Shown in pieces: positions 1 to 11,509 of a stretch of 64,000 nt of DNA. The translations under genes were made by a program, and so were the position numbers. The notes under the pieces were generated by a model. That model was not told the DNA's origin, searched no databases, and worked only from the letters and a program-made list of their open reading frames with translations. Numbering within the stretch: the first letter of the stretch is position 1; the number at the start of each line of letters is the position of its first letter. This stretch comes from Panagrolaimus kolymaensis. Taxonomy: Eukaryota; Nematoda; Chromadorea; Rhabditida; Panagrolaimidae. Location of the stretch: NCBI GenBank assembly GCA_028622995.1, contig JAJQJQ010000030.1:372001-436000 (forward strand). The letters are read 5' to 3'.

Positions 1-403
1 TTTTTTAAAATCTTCAAAGTTTATGAAAAATTTGATTGATTTTTCATTCATTTAAGAGTCATAGTTCAAATTTTTGAATTTCTGAAGAATCACGAATTAG
101 TGCCTTTTTTTATTTCATCCCTTTTAAAACGACGCCTATCCATCTAAATTAATCTCGTTTTGTAGCTTTAATAACCTTTTTGAATTTATAAAAAAAATAA
201 AACTTTTAGAAGCAAGCAATTTGAGAGAATAGAAATTGATTCCTCCAAAACAGCTGAAAACTTTTCTTTTTTAATTATTTTTGTAGCCAAAAAAATTTCA
301 AGTGTCTAAACTTATAAATTAGGAAAAAAAAGGTATTAAAAAAAACTGGGGAATAAATAAAAAAAAGTCTTTGTAAAAACGAAAATTTTTTTTGAATTTT
401 TCA

Positions 404-1001
404 GAGGCCATTGATTTACTTTTTTCTGGGATAGCAGTATTTTTTCTAAGCAATTATTATATTTTATCTTTTACTGCATTGAATGGTATAATAAAAAACA
501 ATACAAAGCTTCATTAATTAAAACTACAAAATATACTCTTTCCGAAAGATTTCAACTTCAAGAAAATATTCGAACTGCTTTATTGGTTAAAAAATTTACA
601 ATTGTTTTATTTATTCTTAATTTTGGGGTTGGGTTTAATTTAATTGCATCAAATTATTTTTTAACTGAAAACAATAAATTATTAGCGTATTTTACATTTA
701 ATTATTTTTTAAGTTTTTATGGAATTATGTTACTTTTTGTAGGAATTTTTAGTAGTCCAAAAATTCGGAGAAGGTAAGTAAAAAATTTAAAAATCAGTTT
801 TTTTTTTCAGTTTAAAAAACTTTTAGGCTGCGAAATTTCACTTGCAAAGGTTTGGTCCATCCAGAAGCAGAAACAAATATTGAAAAGCAGACCTCATCAA
901 CCACGGAGCAATTAAAATCTTTCAATGGAATTAAACTTATTTTTACTCAAGATGAAGAACGGGAAATAACTTTTAAACAACTTAATGATCGATGGAAATA
1001 A
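404..1001 (+). CDS. Serpentine chemoreceptor, Sre/Srab type (C-terminal part)
   Basis: This is the 3' end of a 7TM chemoreceptor gene. An exon opens after an acceptor (TTTTTCAG) at 403. One frame from 404 reads a TM5-like helix (FSGIAVFFLSNYYIL). From about 481 a different frame reads YTLSERFQLQENIR, the linker before TM6 in Sra-superfamily receptors, then two hydrophobic helices to 773. The last intron is 774-826. The final exon ends with a GIKLIF..DEEREITFKQL..W tail, which resembles Sre tails, and TAA at 999-1001. Role by family: chemosensory GPCR in the ciliary membrane of sensory neurons. The frame change between TM5 and the linker near 425-480 is odd. It could be a homopolymer error, a missed intron or a pseudogene. 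No N-terminal half was identified in the first 400 bases. Confidence 0.6.
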
Positions 1002-2633
1002 ATTTTCTTGCATTTTATTTTTTTAGATTTCGAACTTAAATAAAATTTCTTTAAAAAAATGCAAAATGGATGAAAAAAAACATACGCAAAATTAAAAGCC
1101 AAAATGTGCGCAAAATTGAAACAAAAATGGATTTCAAAAAATTGGATTTTAGTAATTTTTGAAACACCGAGAAAAAATACAATGTCGAAATAAAACCAGC
1201 AACTATTAGAAGAAAAAAAATCAGAATAAAACTTGCATGTTTTTGAAAGCTTTGAAAAAGTTTTCTTATTTACATAGAAAAACAAAAATACATCAGAGTC
1301 CAAACCATTGCTGACCTTATACAAACTTTTATTTCTTCACACACAATTCCAAATCATCCACCACGTTTTTTTTGTTGTTTTGTTTTTCATGGGTCAGAAA
1401 AAATATATTTGTTGTGTACTCGGATGATTTATTTCTCTTTTTCGCATACATATGTTTTTCGAAGAAAAAAAGAAGCTGTGATTTTTAGTTCTTTCATTGC
1501 ATCTTCCTTTTATTTTGCAACATAAAAAAACATTGATGCAAAAACAGCACAAAAAAGCATGCAAAAGCAAAGAAGAGAAAAGAGCAAAACAGAACCCTTG
1601 CACGCTTCTTGTTTTTTTTTCAAAATAGTCGCCGGTGTTTCTCTGTCTTTAGTCACTTACGAACCAACCAGCTGGACATAGAAAAAAAAAATACATAATC
1701 AAAAAAAATTTGAGAGAGAGCGCAGACTCATACTCAACTTGCCATCCATTTTGGACTTTGATGTTTTCTTTTCGCTTTCTGTTGTCTTTATTTTTTTAAA
1801 TCGAAATATCTGGAAATATTTTTATTTTGGTTTTTTTTTTGTAAGCTGTTTGTGGTTTATGAAATAAATAAAGAGAAAGAAGAAGAAAAGCAGATAACAA
1901 AATATATTTTTTGCGCGTTTTTCTTATTTTTGTTTATTGCCTTCGCTGCCGTAGTTTTTTTATATTTTCTTGGTGCAAAAAGATTTTGGTTTAAATTGAA
2001 CCCATAAATGAGTTCATTTTTGCAATTGCATTCAATGTTCCTTATTTTTTGTTTTTGGGTAATTACAAAATTTTAGCAGTCTTTGAAATGAAACTTTTAT
2101 CCTTCAAATAAAGGCCAAAATTTTATTGTTTTGATATTTAGCCCTATAAATCTTTAAAAAAAATGCTTTCTAAAATTTTATCAGAAACCTAACTTTGCGA
2201 AAATTAAATTGAAGAAAAATATTTTATATTGAGAGCTAGCTTTTTCTCTGCGATTACGGCAGCGATTACATTTTCTTCAAAACATCCCTATCTTGCTGAT
2301 TCATCGATTTTCCTTTTAAAAGAGCGTTGAAAATGAAGCTTTTTCTTCACTTTTGAACATTCCTTCGAAATGTAACCAGCCGATCGGCGTTTTTGGGCTT
2401 AATAAATACAGAAACTAAAGGACTTAATTTTCTTACATTTCCCCCAAAATTTATCTTGTTCACTATCCGTAGTTTATTTCTTCTTTCATTTTTGCCAAAA
2501 ATCACTTCCATCAACCAAAATTCATACCATACTTTTTTCTTTCGTTCGCGTTTTTCGTTTGACTTCCATCTGCCGAATCTATCAATTTTTCTAAACTTTA
2601 TTAATTTTTTTGAGAACATTCTATTATGTTGTG
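1002..2633. other. Intergenic, no gene seen
   Basis: The stretch is AT-rich with long T and A runs. Open frames on either strand here are low-complexity Phe/Lys/Cys strings without recognisable domains. It holds one structured sequence, a bipartite motif at 2249-2325 that is repeated at 9800-9874. The last 300 bases should contain the promoter and 5' end of the PARP gene. Confidence 0.6.
2249..2325 (+). repeat. Bipartite conserved motif, copy A
   Basis: The order is GCGATTACGGCAGCGATTAC, an 18-base spacer, TATCTTGCTGATTCATCG, then TTTTAAAAGAGC. The same order with near-equal spacing recurs at 9800-9874. The layout (upstream box, second box, TATA-like TTTAAAA) resembles a proximal promoter of a small RNA gene or the end of a dispersed element. 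No coding sequence is involved. Confidence 0.45.
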
Positions 2634-4278
2634 ATGAATTCAACATCGACGACAACAACGACTTCAATATCACCATCAAATATGACTGCATCAGCTTCAA
2701 TTAAGTTTTCAACATCTTCCTCAAACCTAACTAAAGCCTCCATTGAAACAACAACAAAAACAACAACGACAGCAGCAGCAATAATCAATGATGAAAATAA
2801 TATTCCCTCTCAAAAGGGAGACGAACAACAACACCAACAACAAGAAGTAATAAATGGTATTATTAAACTTGATTTAGAAAAAATGGATATTATTGAAGAA
2901 GAAAGTATTACAGCGGTAAAAATTAAAGATGAAATAGAATTACCTAAACCTCTTCATAATCTCATTCAACAAATTTTTGATCCTAATGCTTTAATATCAG
3001 CTTTACGTGGAATGAAATTGGATTTGGGAAAGCTTTCATTAGAACAAATAACTCAAGATCAAATTGCTTCAGCTAGGAGAATATTGAAAGAATTAGCTCA
3101 GGTTAGTTATGGAAGGGTTTGGGAATGTTAGTTTAGCAAAGGAAGTAAAAGAAATTATCAATAGTCTCTTTGGAATGCACATTTGCTTCTGCTAGCTTCT
3201 TAAAAGCTTTGCATATCTGATTTACTCGTTTTTAGACATGCTTGTAGCTTTTATAACTTCTCCTTTAACAAACTAAAACAATAATCACTTTCGTTCATTT
3301 TTAGGAGCTTCGACATGGTCTCAAAGAAGATCATGTCAAGAAAGCATCAGAAGAATTTTATTCCTTAATTCCACATGCTAAATCTGAGAATGAACTTCCC
3401 CTTCTTGATAATGCAAGAATTATCGATTCTAAAGCTTCAATGCTCAATACTCTCAATGATATTGAAATTGCCAATCGCTCTATTGATGACATCATTCTCA
3501 AACATCAACATGCTGATCGAAAAGACGTCATTCTTCAATATTATGAAAAACTTAATTGTAAGATTACTGTATTGAATCATAATTCAGATACCTTCAATCT
3601 CATTAAAGAATATGCGGAAACGAATCATCGAGTTACAGATGATTTTAGCCTTGAAATTATCAATGTTTTTGAAGTCAATCGTCCAAGTGAAGAACAAATC
3701 TTTCGAAAAGATATTGGTAATGTTCGTTTACTTTGGCATGGTTCAAGAACTGTAAACTTTGTTGGAATTTTATCTCAAGGCTTTCAACTTCCTGAAAAAC
3801 CCCGTGATTTATGGTTTGGTAAAGGAGTATATTTCTCTGACACCGTATGCTTATGCGCATGTTATTGTGATGAAGATGATAGCATGTTATTATTATGTGA
3901 AGTCGCTCTTGGAGATATTGATCGAAAGAATAATCTTGATTTTGAAATTACCAAACCTGATGATGGTAAACAAAGTGTTAAAGGTAAAGCTTGAAGCTTC
4001 AAACTTATCAAGCTTCTTAATTTCCCCTTCTTTTTTTCTTAGGTATGGGAATGTGGTATCCCAATAAAGATGGCTATCGTACAATTGATGGTTATGTTAA
4101 TGTTCCAATAGGAAATTTAATTAAACGTGAAGATACCAATGACCTCTGTCTCGATTACAATGAATACATCGTTTACACAACGGAACAAATCAAAATCCGT
4201 TATCTTGTTCAAGTTAATATTGGAAAGAAAGGTATTACACGAAATAAAAATGGTTTTGTTGGCGGGTCAGCTGTTTAA
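2634..4278 (+). CDS. Poly(ADP-ribose) polymerase, PARP-2/3 type, without WGR domain
   Basis: Exons 2634-3101, 3305-3983 and 4043-4278 give about 460 residues. Residues 1-95 are Ser/Thr/Gln-rich low complexity. From about 108 (LPKPLHNLIQQIFD) comes the helical regulatory domain (LDLGKLSLEQI), followed by the ART catalytic domain with LLWHGSR, FGKGVYFSD and NEYIVYTTEQIKIRYL. The H-Y-E catalytic triad is therefore present. It should transfer ADP-ribose from NAD+ to proteins during DNA-damage signalling in the nucleus. PARP-2/3 enzymes normally carry a DNA-sensing WGR domain before the helical domain. I see none in the first exon or upstream. The usual SKSANYC stretch after YFSD is altered to CLCACYC. 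The start is the first in-frame ATG after a stop-rich stretch. A polyadenylation-type AATAAA lies near 4406. Confidence 0.85.
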
Positions 4279-4775
4279 AAAAATGAATATCACTTGACTA
4301 ATAATAATAATCTCATTAGTATTATTTTTTATGGTATAAATAATTGTAATACATATATTCGTTGTTTTCATTATTTTTGTTTGTTGTAAATAGTTTTTTG
4401 ATAATTAATAAAGTTTTTATTGCGTTTTGAAATGACTCGATGACAGAGTTGAAGAAAATTTGATTAAAGCACAAAAAAATTGGTGGCTTTTAGCTTTCAT
4501 AATTAGCCCAAATTCAAACAACCAAAAAAATAGCTATGTTTTACAACGAAAAGGCTATGCAAATTTACTGTATTCAAAAACTTTGACCCAAAGTTTGAAA
4601 GCAAAAACAAAAATTTCAAAGTTTTTGAAAGTTTCATTTTTTCTCATTTTTTTCTTCTTCGATGTTTTCTTATTATTCGCTTTCGTGTCGTTTACTTGCT
4701 TTCTTTTTCGTGTTTTTCCTTCTTTACATTCCATTAATTAATAAAACACTTCCATTTTTAGGTTCTTGCCAAACG

Positions 4776-6139
4776 ATGAAAGACATAAACTTATCAAACC
4801 TTTTCTTGCTTAATTCAAAAAACGATGCCGCTCCTGAAACCAATGTTACTGAAGTTCCAATAGCTTCACCTTCGTCTGGTGCTCAAGCAGTTGTTGAAGA
4901 TGGTCAAGATAAATCAGCTGGATACAAGAAATCATCACCATTTAGTTTCTTTGGGAAGAAAGACAAAGTAAGCAAAGCTGAATTACATGCAAAAGTATGT
5001 TTTTGTTCGTTCGCATATCATGTTAACTTTTATATTCATTTTCAGATTTTGGAAATGCAAGCTAAAGAAGAAGCCGATGGTCACTCTTATACTGAAGAAA
5101 AGCAAACTCTCAAAGCTCAACTCGCTGAAATGAAAGATTATATCAATCTATTGGAAAAGAAACAAGAAGCTCGTGATAAAGAAAAAGCTGCTCTTCAACA
5201 TCAAATATCTGAAATGAAAAGTCAACATGAAGCGGTCGTTGCTGAACAAGAAAAAACGAAAGAAGCTCTTGAATCAAAAGTTGCTGATTTGGAACGTACT
5301 ATTGCTGAAATGAATACTATTGTTATCAAAAAACTTGAACTCATCGATGCAAAATTCTGGAATGGTTATTCAACTCTTGATAAAGACGAAACACCAACGA
5401 AGCTTTCGATGAATAGTTCCAACGAATTGATTATCAATGGTGTCTTTGCTTCTCCTGATAAGAAATTAGTTCTCGATGGTTTTGTAACTGATTTTGCTAT
5501 GAATCCATTCGAAGGAAAATCTCATGCCATCCATAGCATAAAGAACGATGCAAAGAATCTATCTCGTCTGCTTGAAAAAGTTCAATCCTGTAAAGTAACT
5601 GATTTGCTTCTATGGTATCAACATATTTCATGGAACGAATATCAAAAGCTTGTTTCATCTCAAATGGTTAATAATCTTTACTTTATCTACGTTGGAATCA
5701 AATACGAAGATGGCGTTTATGTTCCACTTGAAAATATTCTTCAGATGCTACCAAATCTTAAAAGATTTTATTAGTAAGTTACCTTAAGATTTTGTTTAAC
5801 CTGTTAATGATACTGTTTGTTTTAGTCGCGAACCGCGTATTACATCAAAAACGTTCAAGGAACTCGTCAAATGTCCAACTTTCAAGAAGCTCAAAATCTT
5901 TAAATTGGCCTATCTTCATCCAAATGAATTTGATGTTGAAGCTTTCGTTGAATTTATGAAGGTAAGCAATCACGTTGTTCTTTCTCAATATTCTAATATC
6001 CTTTCAATTTCAGAAGCATCCAGCCGTCCATTTTACTCTTCATTTTTATAATGCAAAAGATTTTGAAGCTGTCAAACAAAAAATCAAAGCACTATCTTCA
6101 CATCGAGCTCATCTCAAAATTGAAAACCAAGCATTTTGA
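4776..6139 (+). CDS. Coiled-coil protein with F-box-associated-like C-terminal domain
   Basis: Exons 4776-4994, 5046-5773, 5826-5960 and 6014-6139. The ATG follows an acceptor-like TTTTTAG by 14 bases, so a trans-spliced leader is likely. Residues 1-70 are polar and end in a KKSSPFSFFGKKDK block. Next is a coiled coil (AKILEMQAKEEADG, LEKKQEARDKEKAAL). The last 230 residues form alternating helix and strand units (VTDLLLWYQHISW, VNNLYFIYVGIKYEDGVYV, LENILQMLPNLKRFY). These are typical of the F-box-associated/LRR-like proteins that are expanded in nematodes. No F-box is visible. It shares its layout with the shorter gene at 6842 and its C-terminal type with the F-box gene at 7958. A role in substrate recognition is inference from family resemblance only. 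Confidence 0.7.
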
Positions 6140-6406
6140 TTGAGTCATTCTTCACCGTTTTTTTTTGTATTAAGTTTTGGTTATATCTTATTTAACCTTT
6201 TTCCTATTAATGTTTGATTGTTTATGATTACTCTTTATATTTCTTTCATATTTTCGTTGTTTGTTTGGTTATGATTAAACATAAATAAAGTTTTTTTTTG
6301 TTACAATATTTTCTTTCTTTGATTTAAACGTTGTTTTACATTTTTACCTTTGTTGTTTTGGATATTTCGATAGTGTGTTATAATTTTTTTTGGGTTATTT
6401 GACTAA

Positions 6407-6559
6407 CATAAGCAAGACCTGTGTAATATTTGGAATGAAGCTATAAAACCATGGAATACTGTAATATGCGGTAACAAAAATGCTCCACGAGTAACACAAG
6501 CAACATTGATAGCTTTCGCAATGGTAGTTGATAATGGAAATAGTATTCACTCATTTTGA
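6407..6559 (+). pseudogene. Isolated coding-like fragment
   Basis: Fifty non-repetitive codons without a stop (ending WNTVICGNK...VVDNGNSIHSF, then TGA) lie between two coiled-coil genes. A TAA immediately precedes the frame and there is no start codon. The composition is unlike the low-complexity noise around it. It may be an exon remnant of a lost gene or a terminal exon of an unrecognised one. I do not recognise the family. Confidence 0.35.
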
Positions 6560-6841
6560 TAAATAAATTTTTTTGTGAATGAGACTTATGTTTTTTGCTT
6601 CTTTACAAATGAAAAAAGATGCTTGTTAAAAAGTGAATCAACAATTCTAGTACCTAAAAAATGGCGCCAAAAAAAGCTTTCGGTTCTTTGTCGAAGAGTT
6701 TCAGACACTTGTTTTTTTGTGTCATCGTCTTTCATGTTTTTGCATTTTCCTTCGCTAGCTTTTTGATACATACATACACAACTTCTTTTTCTTCTTCTTT
6801 ATTACTTTACTCTATGTTGTTTTTCAGCTTTGAATGTAACT

Positions 6842-7381
6842 ATGGAAATCTTACGTGGCATGTTTTCTCGTCCAAAATCAACAACAAAGAAGAATACTCC
6901 AACTAAAATCAGTGCTTCCAATCAGCTTCCATTAGCTATTACTTCGTCGTCGTTTGATTCTGAAGCTGCTAAAGATGGTGTTATTGCTGCTCTCCATGAT
7001 CATCAACAACAACAAGGAAACGCTAAAATCAAAAAGAAGTGGAGTTCATGGAAATTTTTGTTTCGATCGAATAAACTTGTCATCAATGAATTGCTTTCAC
7101 AAGTTTGTTACTTTTTGGTTAACTTTCTAGTGAACCCCTCATCTCAAATTTTTTAGATTGATTCTTTGAAGCTGAAACAAGCAAACGATCAACTAGCTAT
7201 AATGAAAATGAAATCAATCATCGAAAAATTTGATCAGAGAATCGCTGAATTAGAAACCAAACAATCAGAAGCAGCTGTTAATAATGTTGTTATCGTCAGT
7301 GAAAAGAAAAAATCTACATCTCCAACATATGATGTTTTCTCTGATAGCGATGATGATGATTCTAGCATGAGTAGCGATTGA
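6842..7381 (+). CDS. Small basic coiled-coil protein with acidic tail
   Basis: Exons 6842-7102 and 7157-7381 give about 161 residues. An acceptor-like TTTTTCAG ends 12 bases before the ATG. Residues 1-65 are Ser/Thr-rich and then basic (KIKKKWSSWKFLFRSNK). After the intron a short coiled coil follows (IDSLKLKQANDQLAIMKM) and the protein ends in DSDDDDSSMSSD. The pattern of a basic Ser/Phe block, an intron and then a coiled coil copies the start of the gene at 4776. I read it as a shortened paralogue that lost the C-terminal domain. Function unknown. Confidence 0.6.
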
Positions 7382-7957
7382 TGGTGCACCAAAAGTTCTT
7401 AGAAAATTATTTTGTTTTGTAAAAATGTGTCATTTTGTAGTCTTGTTTTTTCACATTGTTTTTTCTTGTTAACTTTTTTTAAAATTGTTGTGTTACTTGC
7501 AAAGCTTTTAATTAATAAATTGTTAAAATTAATATATTTATTCTCGCTAACATTATCGTTTTAGTTTGTGAAATCAGCCTTTTGTATTTATGTAAATGCT
7601 TTCATTACCGCTTGCAATGTTGACGCTGTTTCTCTGGTTGTAGCAATATTTGTAAAACTTTCGTAAATCGTCGCAACTTATGTATGTATGTATGATTTTG
7701 CTAAAATTTTATTAGAGCTAGCTCTGATAGCAATGATTATGATTAATGCTAACAAAGTTTCAAACAAATGATGGTTTTAACCCGAATATTACCGTTGTTT
7801 TTTCTAAGGAAAATGAAGCATTATTTTTGTCTTCATTTTTTCTTCATTTTTTTTTGTTGTTCTTTCGTTTGCTTCCATTTTTTCGCGTGATCAATCGCTG
7901 TTTATTAGTTCATTCAAATGATTTATGATTAACCCTACTATTTTTTTAGAATAAACA

Positions 7958-9584
7958 ATGGATTTACCTATCGCAACCAATAAATCAAAAGCTGTTGGAC
8001 AAAAGCGAAGAGCTGATGAAATATCATCAACTTCAACTGATGGTGGTAAACAACAACATTCAACTATGAAACATCCACGTATCACACGATCAATGAAAAC
8101 TTCTTCTTATACCATTGCTGTAAGCTGTTTTATACATACATATCGGTCTAAATAAACTTTCTTTGTTATAGGTTCAAAAGCACACTCAAAAAGTAACATC
8201 AAAATCAACCTTTGCAGAAGACGATGAAAATGATGCTATGGCTGTAACAAATCTTCCTGACAAAGTGGTTGTAAGCTGTTAACTAACTTACGATGAATGT
8301 TTACTAATTAGTGGCACTTTTAGAAACTCAATAAGCCTCGTCTCAATTATGATATCCTACCTGAAATCTTTCTTGAAGCTGTTCACAATGAAGAAACCTT
8401 ACACAAGTTTATGCTTTCTGGTAAACAATTCTTTCTTGCTGCTTTGAAGTGTTTTCGATATCCGAAAGATGTAATAATCGATAACACTCATATCGTTCTG
8501 AAAATCAAGCCATCGGTGAGGTTCCTCCATTGATAATATTGATGCCTAATATTAACATACAGTATTGTTTCAGCCTGAAAAAACTAAAGATATTTGTATT
8601 GGATTTGATGCACCGATGCTGCTCAAAGTTCTTCTCGAACTTATTTCGTCTTCAATGGAATCACTGGTATTGTTGTTTGATAATGGTGTTTGGAATCATA
8701 ATCCATGTTTGAAAAAGATCAAATATATCTGTCGAAAGCTTCTTTCTTCAAGTAAGTTTTATCATACATAAATTTCTTGGCATTGTTAATGAAACTGTTT
8801 TTAGATTTTAAAACTCTCGTATTTCGTCACACATTCATTCCTGCTGAATTTAAAGAAATTTTAATGAAAAATCAAAGCATTCAAGTTGTTCAAAGGTCAA
8901 CGAGTTTTGTAAGTTTTATTTGAAAGATTTTTTGTTTATTCACTCTTCTCTTTTATAGGATATTCCAATTCTTCCTCCATCATGTCAAGAACTCATCATC
9001 TCCCATCTTTGTTTTAGATCATCAATCAAAGAAGAGTTTGTTGCTGTTTTATCGTTTCTTGCTTTAATAACTAAATCATTTTTCAGCATCGTATATTCAA
9101 ATATCAAAAAGCTTGTTCTCAAAGGATATTTCTATCACTATTATAACCTTCACAGGTTTCTTGCTTTACCGAGTTATATCTTCAAACATTTTCACAATCT
9201 CACATATATGGATATTCATGTCAAAATTTTACGCCAAAGAGAGTTTCCATATATGTTTGATCTAATGTTTGATACGGATGGTATCCAGTTTCAAGATTTT
9301 CCATTAACTATCAAAGGAAATATTCAGCTGGTTGATGAACAAAATTATGTTTACAAGTATTTGAATGTATGTTAACTTTTTGGTTGTTTGGTTTTCTACA
9401 GCTTTTTTATATACTTTGTTTGTTTTAGTTTATTGATCGTGCAAGAAATGATGAAGATTTGAACGTGGATGAAACAGATGAACAAATTATTGTAACAAAG
9501 AAATTCGAAATCCATGATGGCCTCAATTTCATCATTACTGCATCTTTTACAAAGCAGAGACCTCGATCTTCTTCGTTAGGTTAA
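7958..9584 (+). CDS. F-box-like protein
   Basis: Eight exons are inferred (7958-8119, 8172-8270, 8324-8515, 8574-8751, 8805-8908, 8959-9035, 9087-9366, 9429-9584), about 415 residues, all with matching phases. The 9036-9086 intron is optional because the frame stays open through it. The ATG is 8 bases after TTTTTTTAG. Residues 1-85 are polar and basic. An F-box-like segment follows (YDILPEIFLEAV, TLHKFMLSGKQFFLAA). The rest has strand-helix units (NIKKLVLKGYF, LTYMDIHVKIL) like other nematode F-box-associated domains. By family it would be a substrate adaptor of SCF ubiquitin ligases. The F-box is divergent, so the name rests on pattern and on the neighbouring related genes. Confidence 0.65.
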
Positions 9585-11509
9585 TTCAAAAAATTAATGG
9601 CATCAAATGTTCTTGGAAGTTTTTAGTTTGTTGTTATAAATCCAGTTTTTTGTTCTATGTTTATTCTAATATATATTTTCTGATTATTGTTGTGTTGTAG
9701 TCGTTTGAAAATATTTAATAAATTATTTTGTTCAACGGTGAAGAAATTTAGAAGGTTTTTAAGACTCATTCAGGATTGTAATAGCGCAATCCTACTGTAA
9801 GCGATCGCGGCAACGATCTCATTCCCCAGAAATACTTTATCTTGCTGATTCATCGCTCATCTATTTAAAAGAGCTATGGATCACGTTGTTACGTTCGATG
9901 ATTGACAAATCAGCCTGGCGTTGATTATGAAAAAAATGATAGATTTGAAAATGATATTTGATTCAGATGCTGATGATAATTTTTTATGACAACATATGTT
10001 TTTGAAATTTTCTTGTTTGTAACAAATACGCAGCAACCAGTGTCTGACTGGCCCGCTACCGACCAATGGTGTGCATGAACCGGGTGACTTATATAGTGTT
10101 ATAGTTTCTTCCATCCACAAATTAACAAATGGCGGCATGTTGGCCTATGACAGATATGGAATGTCCGGTATTATTTAGCTTCTAAGTCTCTCTGCCAGCT
10201 GTGAAAAGTTAGTGGTTTGATGAGTGATTGGATTCATGCAAATTAATGAGTGTCTGTTGCAAGATTGCGGATGGTAGCATAATTAATGGTTTGATGTTGT
10301 AAGCTTGTAGTCGAAAAGGCTGGATTTGCCTGGAGTGCACCAGCAAGAGTTAAAAAAAGAGAAAAGTGATGCCGAAAATGGAGGTGCCTAACACTTTACT
10401 TAATTTGGCCATATCTTAAGAATTTTTTTTTCTGTGGATTTATTAATGAGTTTATCGACTTTAAGATAGTTTTCGAGAGCGTATGTATGCATTGATTTTG
10501 GAAATACTCGGTATATCTAAAGCCATGGAAGGAGTATAATGCTTCGAATAAAAATTTTCATAAAATAAACGTTGCTTTATTTTTCGGAATGATAAGTGTC
10601 AATAGTTTTGAGATGGAAACTCTTTACAAGAACATAAAAAAAAGAAAATATTGGACGTAAATTTTTTACGTTTGCCTCAATTCATCGAGTGTTTTATTTA
10701 AGAAGTTTTTGTCTCGAATAGTCAAACAATTTTTACGAGATTAGATTAAATGAAATTAAAAAAAGGAAGGTTTACAGCTTTCAAAGAATCTATTTATTAT
10801 GTTTTTTTCATCAAACATATAACTTCTAAATTTTATTAGTTTTATTTTATATGTAAAAATTTTTATTCATAGAAAAGTACCAATGATTTTTATAAGATTA
10901 GATTCTAATAATCAAAAACAAATTTTGTTTTTTATGAGTTTTTTGGAAAGCGGTTATTCGAAAAAATAAAAATAGCTGGAAAAAACACGTTGCAATTTAA
11001 AACATATGGGATAGCCAGATAGACTTCATTGAATTTTTTTTTGCTTTTCTTTATTATTTAATTTTAATAAGAAAAATATATGGATTTAAAAATTTAGAAA
11101 TTTTAAGAATGAAAATATTTTATTTTGGAGTCTAAATTAAAAAAAAAAGGCTGAAAAGACTATGGATTATGTTGGAGAGGTGGGTAGAGGAGACAGGTGT
11201 TCTAAATAAATTTTCTATGGCTATTAAATATTGCTTGGCAATATTTTTTTTCTCTTAAAAATGTCTACCAAAATAAAATTATTCCACTCGACTTTAAATT
11301 AAATTACTAAAAAAAAATTTGTTAAAGGTGTTTTATATTTTGTTTAAAAAAATTACGAAACGAATTGATTCTGTGAACTTTAAAAATTTATTAACTTAAA
11401 AAAATATTAAAGAGTTGCTTTTTTTCATTTCCTCGTCAAAATAATTTGGGGCAAAAAAAAGAAGATAAATAATTCCAAAGAAAAGTAGCCCCAATAAATT
11501 TTTATTGCC
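9585..11509. other. Intergenic with a GC-richer unexplained block
   Basis: There are no convincing exons. The second copy of the bipartite motif lies at 9800-9874. From about 10020 to 10350 base composition is clearly less AT-rich than the flanks, yet neither strand reads as a gene. The remainder to 11509 is AT-rich filler ahead of a chemoreceptor. Confidence 0.5.
9800..9874 (+). repeat. Bipartite conserved motif, copy B
   Basis: GCGATCGCGGCAACGATCTC, a spacer, TATCTTGCTGATTCATCG and ATTTAAAAGAGC repeat the 2249-2325 motif in order and at almost the same distance. The middle box is identical over 18 bases. About 110 bases downstream a T6 run (near 9980) would suit a Pol III terminator, so a short RNA gene starting near 9895 is possible but unproven. 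Confidence 0.45.

Noticed and set aside
947..1324. 125-codon minus-strand frame overlapping the end of the chemoreceptor
   Set aside because: It is a Phe/Cys/Lys-rich string from poly-T/A runs, antisense to a supported exon.
9799..9827. Possible 7SK-like start (GCGATC...GATCTC)
   Set aside because: The GATC pairs are absent from the related copy at 2249, and no 7SK-like 3' hairpin was seen.
9881..10138. 85-codon minus-strand frame in the GC-richer block
   Set aside because: It has no homology, no splice context and no signal peptide or domain. Openness in less AT-rich DNA is expected by chance.
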